From the NCBI GenBank assembly GCA_031292015.1, contig JARLHY010000135.1, positions 1-34,511 on the forward strand: a stretch of DNA of 34,511 nt, written 5' to 3'. The position numbers and the translations under genes were made by a program. The notes beneath the pieces were generated by a model that was given only the letters and a program-made list of their open reading frames with translations, did not search any database and was not told the DNA's origin. Shown here piece after piece: positions 7,446-16,495 of the stretch (the first letter of the stretch is position 1; every line of letters starts with the position of its first letter). The DNA comes from Negativicutes bacterium. Lineage in GTDB: Bacteria > Bacillota_C > Negativicutes > Sporomusales_B > JARLHX01.

Positions 7446-8069
7446 TTGCCATTGAAAGAAGGCTTTTTAAGTACTCGTCAACGCGAGATCTTGAATTATA
7501 TCAAGGATATGGTCAGAGCTAAGGGGTATCCCCCGTCGGTCCGGGAAATCGGCGAGGCGGTTGGGTTAAGCTCCAGTTCGACGGTGCATAGCCATCTGGC
7601 GAAGCTGGAAGAACTGGGTTTCATCCGCCGCGATCCCACCAAGCCCAGAGCGATCGATGTGCTGGATGAGGCTCCATGGCGGCAAAAAGCGATGACCCCG
7701 GTGCCGCTGGTAGGCCGCGTGACAGCCGGTCAGCCTATTCTTGCGGTGGAAAATATCGAAGAAACCTATCCGTTGCCTACCGAGCTGGTGGGCGACGAAA
7801 ATGTATTTATGCTTACCGTGCAGGGCGAAAGTATGATCAATGCCGGTATTCTTGACGGGGATTACGTTTTGGTGCGGGATCAGGATACCGCCCGCAACGG
7901 CGAGATTGTCGTGGCCCTGGTGGATAATGAGGAAGCGACAGTCAAACGGTTTTTCCGGGAAAAGGATTGTATTCGCCTTCAGCCGGAAAATAGCTTCATG
8001 GAACCGATATATTCCCGCAATGTCGCGATTTTGGGAAAGGTAATCGGGGTTTTTCGCCGCATCTCGTAA
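7446..8069 (+). CDS. lexA: SOS response repressor LexA
   Basis: LexA represses the SOS regulon and cleaves itself when RecA is active. The N-terminal winged helix (about residues 1-65: [20 protein letters not shown], then [20 protein letters not shown]) is followed by the S24 peptidase domain. Visible key residues are the Ala-Gly cleavage site ([10 protein letters not shown]), the nucleophile Ser ([11 protein letters not shown]) and the catalytic Lys (ATVKRFF). I prefer TTG 7446, 9 nt after AGGAG; an in-frame ATG at 7437 directly touches that ribosome-binding site and would add three residues. At 207 aa the length is normal. Confidence 0.96.
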   Translation: MPLKEGFLSTRQREILNYIKDMVRAKGYPPSVREIGEAVGLSSSSTVHSHLAKLEELGFIRRDPTKPRAIDVLDEAPWRQKAMTPVPLVGRVTAGQPILAVENIEETYPLPTELVGDENVFMLTVQGESMINAGILDGDYVLVRDQDTARNGEIVVALVDNEEATVKRFFREKDCIRLQPENSFMEPIYSRNVAILGKVIGVFRRIS

Positions 8070-8101
8070 CGTCCTGAAACAAGGGGTTAAATTCACAAAA
8101 A

Positions 8102-8135
8102 AACATCCCCCGGTCGAGCCGGGGGATGTTTTTTC
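8102..8135. terminator. Bidirectional terminator between lexA and the VanW gene
   Basis: An 11-bp GC-rich stem (ACATCCCCCGG / CCGGGGGATGT) is flanked by A7 on the left and T6 on the right, so it can stop transcription from both lexA and the convergent VanW-family gene. Confidence 0.9.
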
Positions 8136-8164
8136 TATGTTTAGTATAAGATCGGAGTATTGGG

Positions 8165-9553
8165 TTACTTGGTGGTCTGGCGGGGCGGTACTTTGGTTCC
8201 CACCCGGACAACCCGGTCTTCGGGCGGAAAATCGTCGGCGGCGAGGAATTCCCGGGCAACTTCACGGCCAAACAGGTATTTTACCCGATACGTATTGACC
8301 TGAAAGCCTTTTTGACCGTCAACCTCGGTTATTTCTTTGCCCAGTTCGAGCTGCGGGTCCTGTTTGACGATGGTGTTGGGTTCGAGCACTCTCTTGTCGG
8401 TGGCCACGATCTGGATTTCCGGCGGGTTGTCGTTTAATTTGCCGAAGATGGACACAGTCAGCTGGTTGCCGGAAATTTCCGAAGTAATGTAGATGTTGTG
8501 AGACGAAGTATTCTTGAAGCGGAAGTCCAGTTGGTTATCAGCCACGGTGGCATCCTGGCCCAGCGGTACATAGCCCGGAGGACGATAGTGGGATGTGCGT
8601 TCCTCAACTGTGAGGTCGGCCAGTAAAACGGCATTATAAAGGGTGCTGCTGACCTGGCACACTCCCCCGCCCCAATCCGGCATCAGTTTGCCGTTGATGA
8701 ACACCGGCGCCACTTTATAGCCGTACTCGGCCAGCCGGGGCCCTACATAGGTGTTAAAGGAGAAGGAACCACCGCTTTTGACAATAACTCCGTTGACGTT
8801 TTTGGCAGCAAGGGCGACGTTTTGGGAGCGGTTCTGATCCCACGGATCAAACTGGGTGCTGTAGGAGGATATTACCCCGTCGATTCCGTCGAGGTCTTTG
8901 GCCTGGATGGCCGGGATGAGTTCATCGACAGCCAGCGGCATGACCAGCGGCAGACCGGTTTCCATCCCGCGGCTGATTTCGGCCACCGATTTGGCGATAT
9001 CGACCCGGAAGCCGATAGCTTCCGGTACGATGGTCACTCCTGTTCTGGAGCCGACCAGGGTGGCATTTTGGGGCTCCTGGTCGATGCTGCGGGCGACGTC
9101 GGTCACAAATACAACAAGTTTTTTCGCGTCATAGGCTGGGGTGAGATGAATGACGTGACCACGGTTGATGGCCAGGTATTTTTCCTGCAGCTGATTAAAG
9201 GCGTTGCCGGTGCGTCCCACGGCGTAGGCTTGTTTGGCCAGGGTCGAGGCGTCGATGCCGAGGTCAATATCTTGCGCGGCCACCGACCACTGTTGGCCAT
9301 GATAGGTCAGGGTAATCGGCGGGTTTTGAGTCCGTTCCCGAAAAACGGCGGCAATCTTGTCTTCGGCGGCATTCACAGTGAGCCCGCCGACATCAATATT
9401 ACCAACGGTAACGCCGTTATAGATTTCGTCGGTGACCGAGAAAGCGGCGTTGATGGACACCATGCTGATGATGCTGAAAAGAACGATGACGCCCAGAAAA
9501 ACAATTAAATTAGTAGGCCGTTTCGATGTTACCGGCTGCACAACACAGAACAC
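8165..9553 (-). CDS. VanW-family protein with PG-binding and G5 domains
   Basis: The protein has an N-terminal membrane anchor (about residues 17-38), putative peptidoglycan-binding repeats (about 45-220), a VanW domain (about 230-370, with GGSFSFNTYVGPR and GGGVCQVSSTLYNA) and a C-terminal G5-like segment. This is the YoaR/VanW architecture of surface-anchored Firmicute proteins, probably acting on or binding the cell wall. The start is uncertain: GTG 9553 opens the frame but has only a weak GGGAAG upstream, and a GTG five codons later is equally possible. It ends against the shared terminator with lexA. Confidence 0.88.
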   Translation of the reverse strand: MFCVVQPVTSKRPTNLIVFLGVIVLFSIISMVSINAAFSVTDEIYNGVTVGNIDVGGLTVNAAEDKIAAVFRERTQNPPITLTYHGQQWSVAAQDIDLGIDASTLAKQAYAVGRTGNAFNQLQEKYLAINRGHVIHLTPAYDAKKLVVFVTDVARSIDQEPQNATLVGSRTGVTIVPEAIGFRVDIAKSVAEISRGMETGLPLVMPLAVDELIPAIQAKDLDGIDGVISSYSTQFDPWDQNRSQNVALAAKNVNGVIVKSGGSFSFNTYVGPRLAEYGYKVAPVFINGKLMPDWGGGVCQVSSTLYNAVLLADLTVEERTSHYRPPGYVPLGQDATVADNQLDFRFKNTSSHNIYITSEISGNQLTVSIFGKLNDNPPEIQIVATDKRVLEPNTIVKQDPQLELGKEITEVDGQKGFQVNTYRVKYLFGREVAREFLAADDFPPEDRVVRVGTKVPPRQTTK

Positions 9554-9581
9554 TTCCCATCGTCGTCGAGTGTAGATACAG

Positions 9582-9614
9582 GAAGCCCCCGCCGCAGCGG
9601 GGACTTCGTTTTTT
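9582..9614. terminator. Terminator-like hairpin after the PRC-barrel gene
   Basis: GAAGCCCCCGC pairs with GCGGGGACTTC around a 4-nt loop (9582-9606), followed by G-T6 on the plus strand. It lies 12 nt beyond the minus-strand stop at 9618, where the T run is poor. It most likely ends the PRC-barrel transcript and blocks plus-strand read-through. Confidence 0.6.
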
Positions 9615-9617
9615 CCC

Positions 9618-10439
9618 TTAGATGCTCATGGAAAGTTCGACGAATTTGCCGGCAAGTTTCGCTTTTTGAATGACTTCCTCAGTTATTTCGCCACCGTTGT
9701 CGACGATCACAACTCCGTTGTCGGTTTCGATCCGTCGGCTGGCCTTTTTGCCAAGGAGGTATTTGCGCTGCTTGTCATCAAATTTTTTGGCCGAATCATC
9801 ATGATTTTCGGTTGCGGCTGGTGGTGTTGCCGGAGCGGCCGCAGGTGCAGGTGTAGGTGCAGCAGGTCGTTGTTCAGGAGCTGCCGTCACGACGACCGGG
9901 CGTTCGGGGGCTGCTGCAGCAGGTGCCGGAGGAGCCACCACTGCAGGGCGGACTGACGGGGATGCCGGTCCTTCGATATCGGTTTCGCTGATGATGACGA
10001 CCTCTTTACTGAATGTAATAACGCGGGCGCCGGAAATGACGGCTTTTTCGCCGTTGGTTTCTTCCAGTTCGCAGCTGGCGATTTTGCCGTTTTCATCAAT
10101 GGTGATTTCAGTGATTTTGCCCTGAAAGCGGCCGGTTTTCGTAAGGACTTTAGCGCCGATGACTTTTACGTCGGCGGCGAGAAATTTCTCCATTTCGGGG
10201 GCGTTGGCGAGGGATAAAATCTGATCGCTGCTTTCGACGGTTATCGCATTCTCACCAATTCCGGAAACTGCGGGAAACGGCAGAAGTTTGGCTCCCAGAT
10301 ACCATTTGCCGTCTTCGACGGCGATGGCGGCGACAGCGCCTTGCACAGGGTCAATTACTAACATCTTGGCTGTGCCTAGCTCACTGCCCTCGCAAATACT
10401 GATAACCGGTAACCCAAGAATGTCGACACTCTTTTTCAT
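9618..10439 (-). CDS. PRC-barrel domain protein with Pro/Ala-rich linker
   Basis: I chose ATG 10439 because TAGGAGG lies 7 nt upstream; the longer open frame to 10511 overlaps the upstream gene. Two PRC-barrel-like modules occur at about residues 1-75 (KSVDILGLPVIS, then GTAKMLVIDPVQG) and 90-150 (IGAKVLTKTGRFQGKITEI). A low-complexity Pro/Ala linker of about 60 residues follows (about 155-220), then a conserved-looking C-terminal module (KYLLGKKASRRI, then GEITEEVIQKAKLAGKFVEL). PRC barrels serve as small adaptor or sensor folds. No membrane helix is seen, so it is probably cytoplasmic. It follows the large membrane protein by 34 nt, and the two are likely cotranscribed. Confidence 0.82.
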   Translation of the reverse strand: MKKSVDILGLPVISICEGSELGTAKMLVIDPVQGAVAAIAVEDGKWYLGAKLLPFPAVSGIGENAITVESSDQILSLANAPEMEKFLAADVKVIGAKVLTKTGRFQGKITEITIDENGKIASCELEETNGEKAVISGARVITFSKEVVIISETDIEGPASPSVRPAVVAPPAPAAAAPERPVVVTAAPEQRPAAPTPAPAAAPATPPAATENHDDSAKKFDDKQRKYLLGKKASRRIETDNGVVIVDNGGEITEEVIQKAKLAGKFVELSMSI

Positions 10440-10473
10440 CCGTATACCTCCTAAAAATTGAGAATAACTAAAA

Positions 10474-12012
10474 CTAAGCCAAATTGCGCCATTCACGGAA
10501 TTCAGCGTCAATTTCTTGAGAGACTTCCGTTGGAATGCTGTTGAACGGGAGATAGCCCATGCGGCTTTCCAGCAGGATGTTTTTTACGATTCGCAGGTAA
10601 GCGATGGTGGTGACAAATTCCTGCGACAAGGGATCGTTGTGCTGAAGTCCGGGCAGACCGCGACACTGGGTTAAGAGCATGATCGCTTCGTCGTAGGCCC
10701 CTTTGTCTTTCAGCAGGGTGACGATTTCGATGGCGATGTACGGGGCGGCGTCGGAGTCTTGATAGAGTTTCAGCGCCTGGCGGAATGTATCAAGGGCCAA
10801 GGGATGGTTGCGGCCCTCTTTTTGCGAAAACGCGAAGTCCAGCAGATCATCCAGAGAATCCGAAACTGGGTTCAGGTCGCTGGGGGCGGTAATGGCTGTC
10901 ACCTCCGGGATCTCGGATGGATCTTCGGCTGCCGGTAGGATAGCTTGCTCATCTTCAGGGGTGGGGAGCGCCGGCAAAAAACTCTCAGGCGCAGCAGAAG
11001 GTTCGGCGGCTGAAACAGTTGTCTCGGTGGGCGGTTCCGGCTCGGGTTCGGTCGCGGATTCCGGCTGGAAATCCGGCGGGGAAAGCAGTGTCAAGGTATC
11101 TGGCGGCTGCACTTCCGGTTCAGTTTCAGCTGCAGCTTCAGGTTGGGAAGGCGGCCCGGTTTCAGCAGCGGCTTGGGTCAGCGGCTCAGGTTCGGGGTCT
11201 GGATCCGGATCTGGCAGGAAGTCTTCCAAAGGTGCCAGTTGGTCTATTTCCAGGGGGGTGTCCCCCAAGGGAACTTGATCAAAGGTCTCTTCTTCCGACG
11301 GATCAAAAGATGGTTCGGGTTCAGTATCATCGTCCGGCGGCGGGGAAACCAATTGCTCCTGTTCTTCCTCTTCCCTGTCCGGTTGGTCAGGTTCGAGTTC
11401 ATGGCTCTGATCCTGAGCAGAGGCTGCAGCCAGGACCAAGCCGGCGAAATCGACAGCAAGTTCGGCGCCGGGTTCGGGGAGAGACTGAAGGTCGGTATTT
11501 TCCAAAGCTGTTGCCAGGAGCGGCTCAGGCGGAACCGGAAGAATTTCTGTCGGTTCTGCTGCAGACTCTGCCGCCGCGGCAGGCAACGATCCTAAGTCAG
11601 GCGGGACAGTCTCCGCAAGCATCGGTTGAGCGGGGTAAACCGGCAGTTCCAGCGACGGGGGTAATTTCAGCACGGTGTCGGCGATGACCGGGACAGGTGA
11701 ATCGGTCTGCGGCAGCGCCGCCGCTCCTGATGTGGTGGCTCCTGGAGTGGCCTGCAGATCGCCCGGATCGTCATAGTAAGCGACAAGATAGGCGAAGATA
11801 ACGGCAAACACGGCCAAAAAGCCGACCGTTCCCGCCAGACCGGCAAAACTGACGACGATCCGCGGCAAGATCACACTGATGACCAGAGCGCAAACGGCGC
11901 ATAAAACCAGAGACTTCAAACGCAGCAAAACGCCGAAGACTTTATTGGCAAGCATATAAATAATAAAAGTTGTGGCTGAGATAGCCAATAACGTAATGAT
12001 TATGTATTCCAC
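10474..12012 (-). CDS. Membrane protein with acidic Pro/Glu-rich linker and TPR-like C-terminus
   Basis: The frame starts at GTG 12012 with a weak GGTGGGG upstream. Residues 1-80 hold about three membrane helices. Residues about 85-390 are a very acidic, proline-rich low-complexity stretch (repeated EPEP, DPDP and PPE runs), probably an unfolded cytoplasmic tether. Residues about 390-500 look like TPR helices (HPLALDTFRQALKLYQ, then YDEAIMLLTQCRGL). I do not recognise the family. The layout suggests a membrane-tethered scaffold working with the following PRC-barrel protein, but this is inferred only from adjacency. Confidence 0.78.
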   Translation of the reverse strand: MEYIIITLLAISATTFIIYMLANKVFGVLLRLKSLVLCAVCALVISVILPRIVVSFAGLAGTVGFLAVFAVIFAYLVAYYDDPGDLQATPGATTSGAAALPQTDSPVPVIADTVLKLPPSLELPVYPAQPMLAETVPPDLGSLPAAAAESAAEPTEILPVPPEPLLATALENTDLQSLPEPGAELAVDFAGLVLAAASAQDQSHELEPDQPDREEEEQEQLVSPPPDDDTEPEPSFDPSEEETFDQVPLGDTPLEIDQLAPLEDFLPDPDPDPEPEPLTQAAAETGPPSQPEAAAETEPEVQPPDTLTLLSPPDFQPESATEPEPEPPTETTVSAAEPSAAPESFLPALPTPEDEQAILPAAEDPSEIPEVTAITAPSDLNPVSDSLDDLLDFAFSQKEGRNHPLALDTFRQALKLYQDSDAAPYIAIEIVTLLKDKGAYDEAIMLLTQCRGLPGLQHNDPLSQEFVTTIAYLRIVKNILLESRMGYLPFNSIPTEVSQEIDAEFREWRNLA

Positions 12013-12136
12013 ACTACCCCACCCGAACGTTTTGTAGATTCAAGCGGATTACTTACACCTATTGTTCGACGTCATTTGGCAATTTCCTGTTGTAAATACA
12101 GAGATTTGGGGAAATATGTGCGCAGCATGGCATAAT

Positions 12137-13378
12137 TTATATATCCGCCATTTCCCGTACGGCTGCCGATATAGCAATAACGGCGTGTTCGAAGGTCAGC
12201 CCGCCCTGAAGATATACAACAAAAGGCGGTCTGAGGGGGCCGTCGGCGCTCAGCTCGATGGATGCGCCCTGGACAAATGTACCTGCCGCCATGACGACGG
12301 CGTCAGAGTAACCAGGCATCCCGCTTGGTTCGGGCCGGACGTGGGCATCCACCGGCGAGTGGCGCTGGATGCTGCGGCAAAACGCGACCATTTTTTCCGG
12401 CGTGCCGAGCTCAACGGCCTGGATTATATCGCTGCGCGGTTCGTCAAAGAGCGGCAGGGTGTGATAACCGAGTTCGGCGAACAGGGCTGCGGCGAATATT
12501 GCGCTTTTGACGGCTTGGGCCACGGTGTGGGGCGCCAGAAAGAGCCCCTGAAAGAGCAAACGCTGGTCGACCAGAGAGGCTCCCAGTTCGCTGCCGATGC
12601 CAGGGGCGGTCAGGCGGCAGGCCGCAGCTTCCACCAGGTCGGCCCGGCCTGCAATATAGCCGCCGCAGGGAGCAAGGCCGCCACCGGGATTCTTGATCAG
12701 CGATCCGGCGGTGATGTCGGCACCGGCAGCGGTCGGTTCGAGAGATTCGACAAATTCGCCGTAGCAGTTGTCGACGAAACAGATGCAGTCAGGCCTGAGC
12801 TGCTTGATCTGGCGGCAGACCTCGGCGATATCGGCTACGCTGAGGGGACGGCGCAGGCTGTAACCGCGGGAACGCTGGATAAGGGCGACTTTGGTGTTGG
12901 CGGTCAGGGCGGCGGCCAGGCGGGCCGGGTCCACTCTTCCTTCCTCGGTCAGGGGGAGTTCTTTGTAGATGACGCCGAATTCGGTGAGGGAGCCTGGCGC
13001 GGGGCGCTCGTGGCCGATAACGGTCTGCATGGTGTCGTAGGGCGCACCGGTGACAGAGAGCAGTTCGTCGCCCGGGCGGAGCAGCCCGAACAGGACGGCG
13101 GCCAGCGCGTGGGTTCCGGAAACGAAATGGGCTCTCACCAGCGCTTTTTCAGCTCCGAAAATGTCGGCCCAGACAGCGTCAAGCTTGTCCCGGCCGGCGT
13201 CACCGTAACCATAGCCCGTCGAACCGCGGAAATGAAAGTCCGAGACCTGGTGGCGGCGAAAGGCATCCAAAATCCGGGCGGTGTTATGGCGGGCGACGGC
13301 GTCGATCCCGGCGAAAGTCGGCTCCAGGCGTGACAGCAGCTGCAGTTCAAGTTCGGTCAGTGGATCAGATATCTTCAT
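12137..13378 (-). CDS. ynbB: PLP-dependent methionine gamma-lyase-like / aluminium-resistance family protein
   Basis: This fold-type I PLP enzyme belongs to the Alum_res (YnbB) family. The PLP lysine is in GSLIKNPGG; VDNCYGEF carries the ring-binding Asp; GSTGYGYGD and HFVSGTHALA fit the phosphate site. At 413 aa the length is normal. The start ATG 13378 overlaps the hflX stop by 14 nt, with AGAGGTG upstream. The hflX-ynbB pair is also adjacent in Bacillus, which supports the assignment. The family is often labelled methionine gamma-lyase from similarity, but the true substrate is poorly known. Confidence 0.9.
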   Translation of the reverse strand: MKISDPLTELELQLLSRLEPTFAGIDAVARHNTARILDAFRRHQVSDFHFRGSTGYGYGDAGRDKLDAVWADIFGAEKALVRAHFVSGTHALAAVLFGLLRPGDELLSVTGAPYDTMQTVIGHERPAPGSLTEFGVIYKELPLTEEGRVDPARLAAALTANTKVALIQRSRGYSLRRPLSVADIAEVCRQIKQLRPDCICFVDNCYGEFVESLEPTAAGADITAGSLIKNPGGGLAPCGGYIAGRADLVEAAACRLTAPGIGSELGASLVDQRLLFQGLFLAPHTVAQAVKSAIFAAALFAELGYHTLPLFDEPRSDIIQAVELGTPEKMVAFCRSIQRHSPVDAHVRPEPSGMPGYSDAVVMAAGTFVQGASIELSADGPLRPPFVVYLQGGLTFEHAVIAISAAVREMADI

Positions 13379-15182
13379 TAAAGGTCACCTCTTCTGCCGC
13401 GTATTGGATGAAAGAGCCAACAACGGACGGGGGCAGGGAAACCTCCACCCGGATCCCGTCCGGCTCATATTCCACCAGACTGACGGTGCCGCTGTCGTAC
13501 AGGCGGGCCAAAACGCCGCTGTCATTGTAAGGGATCAATAAGGTCAGCGCGGTCTTTTGCCGGTACAGGGATTTGCGCATGACGTCCAGCAGGGCGTCGA
13601 TACCGGTGCCGTTGCTGGCGGAGATGGCGATACTGCCGGGCTGGCGAAGAAGCCTGTCCAGTTCATGGGGATTGTCTACGGCGTCAATCTTGTTGAAGAC
13701 CGTGACAAGCGGTTTATCCGCCGCCCCGAGTTCGCCAAGGACCTGGAAGACGGCCTCGCTTTGCTCCTGGTGGCGGGGATGGCTGGCGTCGACGACATGG
13801 AGCAGCAGATCGGCCTGCACCACTTCTTCGAGGGTGGCGCGAAAGGCGGCGATGAGCTGGTGGGGCAATTTCTGGATAAAGCCGACGGTGTCGGTGACCA
13901 GGGCGACCTCCCCGTCCGGCAGGGTAATCTTGCGGGTGGTTGGATCGAGGGTGGCGAACAGCTTGTCCTCAGCCAGAACGCCCGCAGCGGTCAAGGTATT
14001 GAGCAGGGTGGATTTGCCGGCGTTGGTGTAGCCAACCAGGGCGATGCTGGGGATGTTTGCCTCCTGACGCCGCTGGCGATGAAGGGTGCGCTGTTTTTTG
14101 ATCTGGTCGATTTCCTGTTCGATATCGCTGATCCGGGCCCGGATCCGGCGGCGGTCGACTTCCAGCTTGGTTTCGCCTGGACCTCGGGTGCCGATGCCGC
14201 CGCCCAGGCGGGAAAGCACAAGGCCCTGCCCGCCCAGGCGGGGCAGATTGTAGCGGAGCTGAGCCAGTTCCACCTGTAGTTTCCCTTCGTGGGTCCGGGC
14301 CCGCTGGGCGAAGATATCGAGGATGAGGGCGGCCCGGTCAAGAACCTTGGTGCCCAGGGCCTGTTCAAGATTGCGCTGCTGGGCCGGGGAAAGCTCATCA
14401 TCAAAGATGATCAGATTGGCGGATTTCTCCTGTCTGGCCCGGGCGATTTCCTGGACTTTGCCGCGGCCGATGAAATAGGCGGCGTCGGGACGATCCCGCT
14501 TCTGGGACTCGGTTCCCACTACCTGTGCGCCGGCGGTCTCGGCCAACTGGGCCAGTTCCTGCAGGGAGTCGGCCAGATCCCAGCCGCCCTGGCGCTGAAT
14601 GCCGACAAGCAGGGCGTGCTCGTTTTCGGCGAGACTGGTGGCTTTGCTCCTGGTTTCAAGAAGCCGGTCGATATGGGTGACAAGGTAATTCAGGTCCAGT
14701 GAGACGAAGTCGTCCAGGGACAAGGGGCCGACAGTCTCCACCTGAAGGGTTTCCGCGGCGGTAAGGCCTGCGATGAAGCCAAAACTGACCTGGGCGACAC
14801 AAGAATTGTCGATCCCGAGGGCTGCCATCAGGTCGAAGCGCATTTCCTGGATAGATGTGATGTCCAGGTCGCTGAGGCGGCTGTCACCGACAGGATGGGT
14901 GTGGATGCAGCGAATGCCGCTGAGCCGTCCGGCCGAACGCCGCCCGGCGGTCTCGGGCAGGCTGGTGGTGCTGGTATCGCCGACGACGACTGCGGCTACC
15001 TGGCCGCGCCTGCTGATATAGACGGCAATCTCACGATTGAGCTGGGTAGTAAGCCTGGCGAGCATCTCGGCCAGCTCGGTGGTGATAGTCTGCCCGGCCG
15101 GCAGGGTAATTTCATATATGCTTTCCAGGGTCTGAATGATGTTTTTGCGGATACCGCTCAAGTTTCCTTGTACATCCGGCAC
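13365..15182 (-). CDS. hflX: Ribosome-associated GTPase HflX
   Basis: HflX splits stalled or hibernating 70S ribosomes. I start at GTG 15182, 8 nt after GGGGAGG, giving 605 aa; the open frame extends upstream to 15335 but through a hairpin and without a ribosome-binding site. It carries an extra N-terminal domain of about 190 residues, then the HflX domain (GRGKVQEIA, ARTHEGKLQVELAQLRYNLP, GGGIGTRGPGETKLE) and the G domain with G1 GYTNAGKS, G3 DTVG, G4 NKID and a G5-like SASNG. The C-terminal domain follows. It overlaps ynbB downstream, forming a two-gene operon. Confidence 0.95.
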   Translation of the reverse strand: MPDVQGNLSGIRKNIIQTLESIYEITLPAGQTITTELAEMLARLTTQLNREIAVYISRRGQVAAVVVGDTSTTSLPETAGRRSAGRLSGIRCIHTHPVGDSRLSDLDITSIQEMRFDLMAALGIDNSCVAQVSFGFIAGLTAAETLQVETVGPLSLDDFVSLDLNYLVTHIDRLLETRSKATSLAENEHALLVGIQRQGGWDLADSLQELAQLAETAGAQVVGTESQKRDRPDAAYFIGRGKVQEIARARQEKSANLIIFDDELSPAQQRNLEQALGTKVLDRAALILDIFAQRARTHEGKLQVELAQLRYNLPRLGGQGLVLSRLGGGIGTRGPGETKLEVDRRRIRARISDIEQEIDQIKKQRTLHRQRRQEANIPSIALVGYTNAGKSTLLNTLTAAGVLAEDKLFATLDPTTRKITLPDGEVALVTDTVGFIQKLPHQLIAAFRATLEEVVQADLLLHVVDASHPRHQEQSEAVFQVLGELGAADKPLVTVFNKIDAVDNPHELDRLLRQPGSIAISASNGTGIDALLDVMRKSLYRQKTALTLLIPYNDSGVLARLYDSGTVSLVEYEPDGIRVEVSLPPSVVGSFIQYAAEEVTFNEDI

Positions 15183-15271
15183 TGGCGTCACCTCCCCTCT
15201 TCTTATTTGGTGCAGCCGGGGAAAACTCCTGCTTCCGGAGAAAACCCGACCTATGTCGCAGCAAGATTGCG

Positions 15272-15317
15272 GAAAAAGGCCAATCGGCACAGCGACACTC
15301 GGGCGAGCGACTGGCCT
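15272..15317 (-). terminator. Terminator between the spoVK-linked operon and hflX
   Basis: On the minus strand AGGCCAGTCG (15317-15308) pairs with CGATTGGCCT (15286-15277), ten pairs including one G-U, followed by T5. It probably ends the upstream operon; it could also be an attenuator in the hflX leader. Confidence 0.72.
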
Positions 15318-15368
15318 ATCGACCTTGTTGAACAATCCGGCGTTTATTAAATTAGGGAACAGGACTGG

Positions 15369-15668
15369 TCAGCCGCCGGCGGAGCTGATGATGGTCAAAA
15401 CGATCAGCAGGTACAGCAGCGGGGCCAGCGTCCGGACCGGACGACTGGACGAGTTCAGCCACGGCAGATAGCCGCGAACGCCGTAAGGGTTGCCCAGCAG
15501 CGTACCCCAAAACAGGATGGCGGTCATGAGGGTGAAGATGAGATTGTTGCCCCAAGTCCAGGCCGAGGCCAGCAGCGCCGCACTGAAAATTGCGGCAAGG
15601 GCGGACCTGACGCGGCAGACTATCAGCCTGTCCTGTTCTTGTTTGCGAATCCTGCGCGACTGTGCCAT
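15369..15668 (-). CDS. Small membrane protein (99 aa)
   Basis: ATG 15668 follows GGAGG by 6 nt. A basic N-terminus (MAQSRRIRKQEQDR) precedes two or three hydrophobic stretches (SALAAIFSAALLASAW, LIFTLMTAILFWGTLLG, LAPLLYLLIVLTIIS). No family is recognised. It is the last gene of the closely spaced set behind the 3' part of spoVK, starting 24 nt after the previous stop and followed by a terminator. A role in sporulation is possible by context only. Confidence 0.72.
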   Translation of the reverse strand: MAQSRRIRKQEQDRLIVCRVRSALAAIFSAALLASAWTWGNNLIFTLMTAILFWGTLLGNPYGVRGYLPWLNSSSRPVRTLAPLLYLLIVLTIISSAGG

Positions 15669-15692
15669 GCTTAACCTCCTGCGACATCCATA

Positions 15693-15908
15693 TTATCGGT
15701 CGCCGGCCGGCGCTTTATGCGGCGAGGCGTCATTTTGGGGCTTGGCCTGCCAGCACAGGGAACAGTAACCCTGCTCGAAGGACTGCTGCCTGAGCAGCAG
15801 CGGGATGATGGCCCTCCCTTCCTGCATTCCGGCCTCGTAGCCCAGACGTTTTCCCAGAAAGTATCCGAACAGGAAAGCGGTCAGGCCGAACAATATGGTG
15901 ATTATCAT
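15693..15908 (-). CDS. Small membrane protein with one TM helix (71 aa)
   Basis: The start is ATG 15908, 8 nt after GGGAGG. Its A is shared with the TGA of the preceding gene, implying translational coupling. One N-terminal helix (MIITILFGLTAFLFGYFLGK) with small-residue spacing is followed by a soluble tail containing GYEAGMQEGR and a CSLC motif that could bind metal. A longer open frame to 15968 overlaps the upstream gene and lacks support. Function unknown. Confidence 0.68.
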   Translation of the reverse strand: MIITILFGLTAFLFGYFLGKRLGYEAGMQEGRAIIPLLLRQQSFEQGYCSLCWQAKPQNDASPHKAPAGDR

Positions 15909-16495
15909 CACAGTATCCTCCCTGCCAGGCGATGGGCCAGAAAATAAAAGATCACGGTTCCGCCGCACACTGGGAAGAACAGCTCTTCATCCAGTCCCCA
16001 GGCGGAAAATAACAGGATCAGCCCACCGGTGAGACAGACCACCGGGCCGAATCGGCAGGCCAGGTTGCGTTGGCCGCACAGGCGGTCGGACCGCATGTCG
16101 ACGCAGTCGTCGAAACACTGGACCGAGGCGACGAACAACAGGGCAAAAACCACCGTGCGCCAGTCAAACAGGATGACCCCAAGCGTCAGCACCAGCAGTG
16201 ATTCCTGCCAGCCTTTCAACCGGCTTGGCAAAAGGACTGTCAGATCGTTGAACATGCCGATGCAGTAACTGGCGAAGAAGAGCGACAGGCTGACCCGGGG
16301 GCAAAAGCCTGCAGCCAGTGCCAAGAGCAGCACAGCGTAGACCATTGCGCCGGGTCCGAGGCGGACGGCCCAGTTGGCGCGGCCGCCGCTGCAGTCAACG
16401 TCCCTGTCAAGGAAATCATCGGTGAGTTTGACGGCGCAGCAGCACAGGCAGACAGACAGCATCGTGGCAGCGGTGTCAAACATTGTGAGCCACAT
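15908..16495 (-). CDS. Compact UbiA-like integral membrane protein (195 aa)
   Basis: The protein is largely hydrophobic, with about five or six membrane segments. It carries two Asp-rich motifs, DDFLDRDVD (residues 26-34) and DDCVDMRSD (about 128-136), resembling the two metal-prenyl-diphosphate motifs of UbiA prenyltransferases. It is much shorter than usual UbiA proteins (about 280-300 aa), so it may be a reduced form or an unrelated convergent protein. The start ATG 16495 overlaps the GTPase gene by 20 nt, with GGTGAAG upstream. Cysteine-rich stretches (CLCCC) are unusual. Prenyl transfer is inferred from the motifs only. Confidence 0.68.
   Translation of the reverse strand: MWLTMFDTAATMLSVCLCCCAVKLTDDFLDRDVDCSGGRANWAVRLGPGAMVYAVLLLALAAGFCPRVSLSLFFASYCIGMFNDLTVLLPSRLKGWQESLLVLTLGVILFDWRTVVFALLFVASVQCFDDCVDMRSDRLCGQRNLACRFGPVVCLTGGLILLFSAWGLDEELFFPVCGGTVIFYFLAHRLAGRIL

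Noticed and set aside
12062..13333. 423-codon plus-strand open frame
   Set aside because: It is the antisense shadow of the ynbB-type gene; the minus frame has PLP motifs and a ribosome-binding site, whereas this one has neither.
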